Assembly (NCBI RefSeq): GCF_011299555.1
Contig: NZ_CP049857.1
Coordinates: forward strand, 4,154,001-4,218,000
Length of the DNA stretch: 64,000 bases
Origin: Dysgonomonas sp. HDW5A
GTDB taxonomy: Bacteria; Bacteroidota; Bacteroidia; Bacteroidales; Dysgonomonadaceae
Reading direction: 5' to 3'
Shown one piece after another: positions 60,063 through 64,000 of the stretch (its first letter is position 1; every line of letters starts with the position of its first letter). The position numbers and the translations under genes are program-made. The notes below the pieces were generated by a model that saw only the letters and a program-made list of their open reading frames with translations, was not told where the DNA came from and searched no databases.

Positions 60063-60102
60063 GGTTTCTAAGACTTTCTAAACATTTTCGACAAGCATAA
60101 AA
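60060..60102 (+). repeat. Dispersed hairpin element, degraded copy 9
   Basis: TGAGGTTTCTAAGACTTT begins with the stop codon of the PCMD gene. Arms are imperfect but the position and the tail ACAAGCATAAAA match the family. Confidence 0.45.
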
Positions 60103-60138
60103 CATCAATAAATATTTTTATTTATTAATATATATTTC

Positions 60139-60891
60139 ATGAAATCACTACAATACAAATTAATAGTCTTGATGATAGTTTCTTCTATATTCACCCTATC
60201 AAGCCAAGAAAAGACGGATAATCGTTTCGAACATAAAATCATTGCCGGTTTCAATATTGGTGCCACTGCCCCCACCTCTATACCGGCAGAAATACGTTCT
60301 ATAGATGCATGGTGGCCACAGTTTACGCCACAATTGGGCTATAATGTCACATATAAGCTCAATCAAAAATGGGGATTAGGCAGTGGTATATCTCTTGATT
60401 ATAAAGGAATGGGAACAAGGGCAACCGTTAAATACATCTATACAAGTATCGTAATTGAAGATGGAAGTAATGATGCTCTTGAAGGCTACTTTGTCGGAAA
60501 AAATGAAACTGTTGTAAAACTGGCATATGCAACCATACCCCTGTATGCAACATTTAATATCAACCAGAGTTGGCAATTACGAGCAGGAGGTTATGCTTCG
60601 TATTTGTTTAGCGGTAAGTTTTCGGGAACAGCTTCCGATGGCTATATTCGTGTCAATGAACCTACAGGTGAGAAAGTCGAAATAACAAAAGCTAGTTTTG
60701 ACTTCAACGACAAACTTCGAAACTTTGATTTTGGTCTTATATTAGGAGCCGAAAGAAAGATCAACGACAGATTTGGAATTTATAGTAATCTAAATTGGGG
60801 TTTAACATCTATCTTCCCTTCTGATTTTAGAGCCATAGATTTTAATATGTATAACATATATCTTACTATAGGGCTAACTTATAAGCTATAA
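60139..60891 (+). CDS. Outer-membrane beta-barrel protein (PorT-like family)
   Basis: A 250-residue exported protein with a signal peptide (to about residue 22) and alternating hydrophobic/aromatic strands, for example FNIGATAPT, LGYNVTYKLNQKWGLGSGISLDYKGMG in two neighbouring strands, and a terminal strand ending IYLTIGLTYKL. This fits the outer-membrane beta-barrel domain group often labelled PorT family. Function is unknown. It follows the PCMD lipoprotein gene and ends at a strong terminator. Confidence 0.75.
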   Translation: MKSLQYKLIVLMIVSSIFTLSSQEKTDNRFEHKIIAGFNIGATAPTSIPAEIRSIDAWWPQFTPQLGYNVTYKLNQKWGLGSGISLDYKGMGTRATVKYIYTSIVIEDGSNDALEGYFVGKNETVVKLAYATIPLYATFNINQSWQLRAGGYASYLFSGKFSGTASDGYIRVNEPTGEKVEITKASFDFNDKLRNFDFGLILGAERKINDRFGIYSNLNWGLTSIFPSDFRAIDFNMYNIYLTIGLTYKL

Positions 60892-60920
60892 AGAGAAATA
60901 ACTTCACCAAATAGAAAAAA

Positions 60921-60948
60921 AACGTTCCGAATGATCGGAACGTTTTTT
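60921..60948 (+). terminator. Terminator after the barrel protein gene
   Basis: A perfect 10-bp stem AACGTTCCGA/TCGGAACGTT with an ATGA loop followed by T6 (last stem Ts included), 29 bases after the stop codon. Confidence 0.92.
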
Positions 60949-61083
60949 ATTTGAACATCGTTAATCTATACTTTCATAATTACCATATCATTACAAGACT
61001 TTACGAATCAATATGACCATCATACTCTATAACTATCGATCTATTTTTACATTGATTTGTCTAAGGATATCATATAAATAAAC

Positions 61084-61091
61084 TATTTTTG
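61084..61091 (+). promoter_or_regulatory. Likely -7 element of miaB
   Basis: TATTTTTG fits TAnnTTTG and lies 44 bases before the start codon, immediately upstream of the TTTATA repeat. The nearest TTTG upstream is 24 bases away, slightly far. Confidence 0.45.
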
Positions 61092-61092
61092 C

Positions 61093-61122
61093 TTTATATT
61101 TATATTTATATTTATATTTATA
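61093..61122 (+). repeat. Five tandem TTTATA units in the miaB leader
   Basis: Five perfect copies of the hexamer TTTATA lie between the -7 element and the miaB start codon at 61136. They start just downstream of the -7 box, so most or all of them are probably in the 5' untranslated leader. Confidence 0.85.
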
Positions 61123-61135
61123 ACATTAATAGATT

Positions 61136-62500
61136 ATGAACAACGAATTAGGACTGGACTTTAAATCCACGACTGACAAAAAATTGTTCATCGAGACCTA
61201 TGGTTGTCAGATGAACGTAGCAGACAGCGAAGTAGTAGCATCGGTAATGGAAATGGATGGCTACAAAATGACCGAAAAAATAGAAGAGGCAGATGCAATA
61301 TTTGTAAATACTTGTTCTATACGCGACAACGCTGAACAAAAAGTCATTCAACGCCTCGAACAACTGAATGCTATAAAACGTAAGAAAAACAAAAATCTCA
61401 TCATTGGGGTATTAGGTTGTATGGCCGAGCGGGCTAAGGAAGAGCTCCTAGACAAACATCATGCTGATATTGTAGTAGGACCTGATGCTTATCTCGACTT
61501 ACCTAATTTGATAGGCGCTGCTGAGAGTGGAGAAAAAGCAATTAATGTACAACTATCTAAAACCGAAACTTATAAAGATGTAATACCTTTAAAGATCGGG
61601 GGAAATCATCTCTCGGGATTTATCTCCATTATGCGTGGATGCGATAAGATCTGTACTTATTGCATTGTTCCATATACCAGAGGACGCGAGCGCAGCAGAG
61701 AACCTCAAAGCATCCTTAATGAGTTAAATGATTTAAAGGCTAAAGGCTTTAAAGAAGCCACTTTATTGGGACAAAATGTAAACTCGTATAAGTTTACTCA
61801 AGAGGATGGAACAATCGTTGATTTTCCTGCACTTCTTGAACTTGTTGCCAAAGAAGCCCCCAATATGCGCATACGTTTCACCACATCCTATCCTACTGAT
61901 ATGACAGATGAAACTTTAGAGGTTATTGCTAAATACGATAATCTATGTAAGTTTATCCATCTGCCTGTACAATCAGGAAGCAACAAGATTTTGGGCGTAA
62001 TGAAACGCAAATACGATAGAGAATGGTATTTAAATAGAATAGAAGCAATCAAACGCATTATACCTGGGTGTGGACTTTCTACCGACATTATGTGCGGATA
62101 TCATTCTGAGACTGAAGAAGATCATCAGGAAACATTATCTTTGATGAGAGAAGTAGGTTTCGATTCTGCTTTTATGTTTAAATATTCGGAACGACCCGGT
62201 ACATATGCTGCCAAGAAATTAGAAGATAATGTACCCGAAGAGGTTAAAGGAAGACGTCTACAGGAAATAATAGATTTACAGGTTGAGCTTTCACGAATAA
62301 GCAACACCAATGATATGGGCAAGGTATTTGAAGTTTTAATAGAAGGATTCTCAAAACGATCTAAAGAACAACTTTTTGGGAGATCATCGCAAAACAAAGT
62401 TGTTATTTTCGACAAAAACAATCACCGTATTGGTGAGCTTGTAAAAGTCAGAATAACAGGAAGCACCTCCGCGACACTCTTTGGTGATGTAGTCGAGTGA
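61136..62500 (+). CDS. miaB: tRNA-2-methylthio-N6-dimethylallyladenosine synthase
   Basis: A 454-residue radical-SAM methylthiotransferase that adds the methylthio group to i6A37 of tRNAs. It has an N-terminal UPF0004 domain with cluster cysteines in ETYGCQMN, VNTCSIR and GVLGCMAE, a radical-SAM core with C-x3-C-x2-C in CDKICTYCIVPYTRGRER, and a C-terminal TRAM domain. The motif set fits MiaB rather than RimO or MtaB. Its start follows a hexanucleotide repeat. Confidence 0.95.
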   Translation: MNNELGLDFKSTTDKKLFIETYGCQMNVADSEVVASVMEMDGYKMTEKIEEADAIFVNTCSIRDNAEQKVIQRLEQLNAIKRKKNKNLIIGVLGCMAERAKEELLDKHHADIVVGPDAYLDLPNLIGAAESGEKAINVQLSKTETYKDVIPLKIGGNHLSGFISIMRGCDKICTYCIVPYTRGRERSREPQSILNELNDLKAKGFKEATLLGQNVNSYKFTQEDGTIVDFPALLELVAKEAPNMRIRFTTSYPTDMTDETLEVIAKYDNLCKFIHLPVQSGSNKILGVMKRKYDREWYLNRIEAIKRIIPGCGLSTDIMCGYHSETEEDHQETLSLMREVGFDSAFMFKYSERPGTYAAKKLEDNVPEEVKGRRLQEIIDLQVELSRISNTNDMGKVFEVLIEGFSKRSKEQLFGRSSQNKVVIFDKNNHRIGELVKVRITGSTSATLFGDVVE

Positions 62501-62648
62501 TTAACAAAAGTTAATTACAGTCAGTAAAATCTGTTCTTTAATCAAAATAGTATTACTTTAGATTATCAATCTAAACAATAACAGAAATTTCTTGTTAATT
62601 ATATAACAATACAAATAAAAAGTTACTAATAAAATAAATATTACAACT

Positions 62649-62852
62649 ATGGGAAAATCAAATTCAAACTTATTGTTTTTAGCTATTGGTGCTGCCATTG
62701 GTGCTGCAGCGGGTTATGTTGCTGCATCAGATAAAAAAGAAGAATGGATGCACGAAATCAACAAATTGGTTGATAAAGTTAAAAACAATGTGAAAGGCTC
62801 GTGCTCTAAAGTTGAAGATGAATTGGAAGAGCTTATAGAGGATGAAGAATAA
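62649..62852 (+). CDS. YtxH-domain small membrane protein
   Basis: A 67-residue protein with a glycine/alanine-rich membrane segment (about 7-26, AIGAAIGAAAGYVAA) followed by an amphipathic charged helix, the pattern of the YtxH family. Members are general-stress-linked envelope proteins of unknown function. It overlaps the next gene by 11 bases and starts a three-gene operon. Confidence 0.75.
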   Translation: MGKSNSNLLFLAIGAAIGAAAGYVAASDKKEEWMHEINKLVDKVKNNVKGSCSKVEDELEELIEDEE

Positions 62853-63219
62853 CAACGAAGAATATCAAAACTTTAGTGAACTTATAGATGAGTCAAAAGC
62901 AGACTTATCAAGCTATATAGAAAAACGTCTGACACTAGTTAAACTCAAAGCTTTTGAGAAAATTGCCAGTGCGTCGTCATTTATTATATATGGCCTGATG
63001 ATGAGTGTTTTTGTACTCATCTTGTTCATTCTCATTCTCGTTGGATTAGGATTTGTTATTGGTGAATTACTGAATAATTATGCAGCCGGGTTTGGAGTTC
63101 TGATACTTATTACATTAGTTGCTTTATTGGGTTTAATACTCAATGCTAAAAGAATTCGAAGAGCTTTTGTGAACATAACCTTACGTACAATCAAGAAAAT
63201 AGAAGTGGATGAAGACTAA
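62842..63219 (+). CDS. Phage holin family-like membrane protein (Holin-X type)
   Basis: A 125-residue protein with two adjacent membrane helices (about 47-75 and 82-105) between charged ends, matching the family annotated as actinobacterial holin-X/phage holin superfamily III. In Bacteroidota it is a chromosomal gene next to ytxH and not part of a phage. No lysis gene or other phage gene is near. It overlaps both neighbours by 11 bases, which implies coupled translation. Confidence 0.7.
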   Translation: MKNNNEEYQNFSELIDESKADLSSYIEKRLTLVKLKAFEKIASASSFIIYGLMMSVFVLILFILILVGLGFVIGELLNNYAAGFGVLILITLVALLGLILNAKRIRRAFVNITLRTIKKIEVDED

Positions 63220-63616
63220 ATTATCACCTTTACAAGAACTTCGATTAGAAAGAAGCCAACTAAAGAATGAATGTGCCGAATACGAACAAAAATTACATGG
63301 TAATTGGCAATATGCCAAAGGTCATTTCGGTCGATTAGCTGTAGGCACAGTTCTATCTTCAGCAAAAAATGGTATTGGTGACTTATTTTCTCTTGTAACA
63401 GGAAAGAAACAAAGTTCCGAGGAAGAAGAGGTCGAGGATAAGTCATCTTCAGTAGTTACTCAAATGCTTCTCGGTGCAGCTCCTTTTATTTGGGAGATGG
63501 TGCAACCTATGATTGTAGGAATGATTATGAAAAAAGTAAAGTCTCTCTTTGGAGGAGGTGAGAAAAAGAATAAAAAGATAAAGAAAGTGAAGAAAAAAGC
63601 CTCAGATTTGGATTAA
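63209..63616 (+). CDS. Unknown protein of the YtxH/holin-like operon
   Basis: A 135-residue protein with a coiled-coil-prone N-terminus (LQELRLERSQLKNECAEYEQK), a glycine-containing middle, an acidic stretch (SSEEEEVEDKSS), a hydrophobic segment (about 90-115) and a strongly basic tail of lysines. I do not recognise the family. Translation is coupled to the holin-like gene by an 11-base overlap, so the three products may form one envelope complex. Confidence 0.6.
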   Translation: MKTKLSPLQELRLERSQLKNECAEYEQKLHGNWQYAKGHFGRLAVGTVLSSAKNGIGDLFSLVTGKKQSSEEEEVEDKSSSVVTQMLLGAAPFIWEMVQPMIVGMIMKKVKSLFGGGEKKNKKIKKVKKKASDLD

Positions 63617-63641
63617 CCAATTTCTGAAGCTTTCTTTTTTA
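63602..63641 (+). terminator. Weak terminator of the YtxH operon
   Basis: An imperfect stem CAGATTTGG/CCAATTTCTG around the stop codon is followed by CTTTCTTTTTTATA. The single bulge lowers confidence. Confidence 0.4.
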
Positions 63642-63689
63642 TATCTAGTACCCCTTATATCTACCAAGACGATAAGAAACTATACCATC

Positions 63690-64000
63690 TTATATACTTT
63701 TATTTTGCCACTTGCCTCGAGTTAAATATAAATAGGACAAGACCATAAGAGTTCCCCAATATACATATTCAACAGTCCAGCATACTGCAACCGATGACTT
63801 ATTGTGAATAACTACCACATACATAACTCCAACATAGAGAACAATCGTAATCATCTCAAAAATTAGTGCCCAACGAGTGTTACCCGTTCCAGATATCGAA
63901 TTAAACAAAACAGTACCAAGACTACATATCGGTAAAGCACAAACCAATACTATTAATGGCATAATTGTTTCTTTCACCAAAGACATATCTTTATTAGAAG
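63690..64000 (-). CDS. MATE-type exporter, C-terminal part (runs off window)
   Basis: The last 100-odd residues of a polytopic membrane protein, with three hydrophobic segments. The frame stays open to the right edge of the window, so ATG 63986 is internal. The phrase TVLFNSISGTGNTRWALIFE is typical of the penultimate helices of MATE-family efflux proteins (sodium- or proton-driven drug exporters), where residues like G-x-G-x-T-R follow. The substrate is unknown. Confidence 0.75.
   Translation of the reverse strand, partial: SNKDMSLVKETIMPLIVLVCALPICSLGTVLFNSISGTGNTRWALIFEMITIVLYVGVMYVVVIHNKSSVAVCWTVEYVYWGTLMVLSYLYLTRGKWQNKSI

Noticed and set aside
62842-63219. Prophage, suggested by the holin-like gene
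   Set aside because: No integrase, capsid, tail, portal or endolysin gene is nearby, and the gene is in a chromosomal YtxH operon.

Overview
The window is chromosomal DNA from a low-GC member of the Bacteroidota, most likely order Bacteroidales and close to Dysgonomonas. The order-level call rests on four things. There is a SusC/SusD polysaccharide utilization locus with a hybrid two-component sensor. Type IX secretion genes (porU, porV) and a cargo protein with a C-terminal sorting domain are present. Promoters match the Bacteroidota -33 TTTG / -7 TAnnTTTG pattern. Starts lack strong Shine-Dalgarno sites. The genus is only an impression from the rRNA genes and gene content.

Layout: 1-1.3 kb, 3' part of an amino-acid antiporter gene with a clear terminator. 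1.6-5.6 kb, a tightly overlapping four-gene cassette: a SNF2-like protein with lost ATPase motifs, a degenerate GNAT-like protein, an IbrA-like PAPS-reductase-family protein and an IbrB-like ParB-fold protein. 5.7-7.6 kb, a DUF3667 membrane protein and a membrane-anchored metallo-beta-lactamase-fold hydrolase. 7.7-22.8 kb, a complete fructan PUL on the minus strand (sensor, fructokinase, sugar permease, two GH32 enzymes, DUF4960 glycan-binding lipoprotein, SusD, SusC), in the same order as the Bacteroides thetaiotaomicron levan locus. 23.2-24.7 kb, a hemolysin III family protein and a phosphoesterase. 25.1-28.8 kb, a serine-type sulfatase, its radical-SAM maturase and an M15 peptidase. 28.8-29.8 kb, a GH18 lipoprotein. 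30.0-35.1 kb, an rRNA operon on the minus strand (16S, tRNA-Ile, tRNA-Ala, 23S, 5S) with promoter and terminator. 35.7-39.0 kb, an MBOAT acyltransferase plus two tandem SGNH-like proteins. 39.0-45.0 kb, mnmD, ispF, porV, porU. 45.1-49.9 kb, housekeeping genes (FAH-family hydrolase, pyrE, SRPBCC protein, argH, serB). 49.9-53.5 kb, a large PL8-type lyase with a type IX sorting domain. 53.7-58.6 kb, a B12-dependent ribonucleotide reductase, a CoA-transferase and a small membrane protein. 59.0-60.9 kb, a PCMD lipoprotein and an outer-membrane barrel. 61.1-64 kb, miaB, a three-gene YtxH/holin-like envelope operon, and the end of a MATE-type exporter.

How the parts work together: the PUL couples fructose sensing to fructan binding, cleavage, import and phosphorylation. 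The sulfatase needs the neighbouring maturase because its active-site residue is serine. PorU and PorV process and deliver cargo such as the PL8 lyase 5 kb away.

The least explained items are the IbrAB-type cassette with two apparent pseudo-enzymes, a dispersed short hairpin element (AGGTC-N3-GACCT plus an AT-rich tail) found about ten times in the gaps, often beginning inside a stop codon, an array of GTnAC half-sites in front of the sulfatase gene, and five perfect TTTATA repeats between the likely miaB promoter and its start codon.
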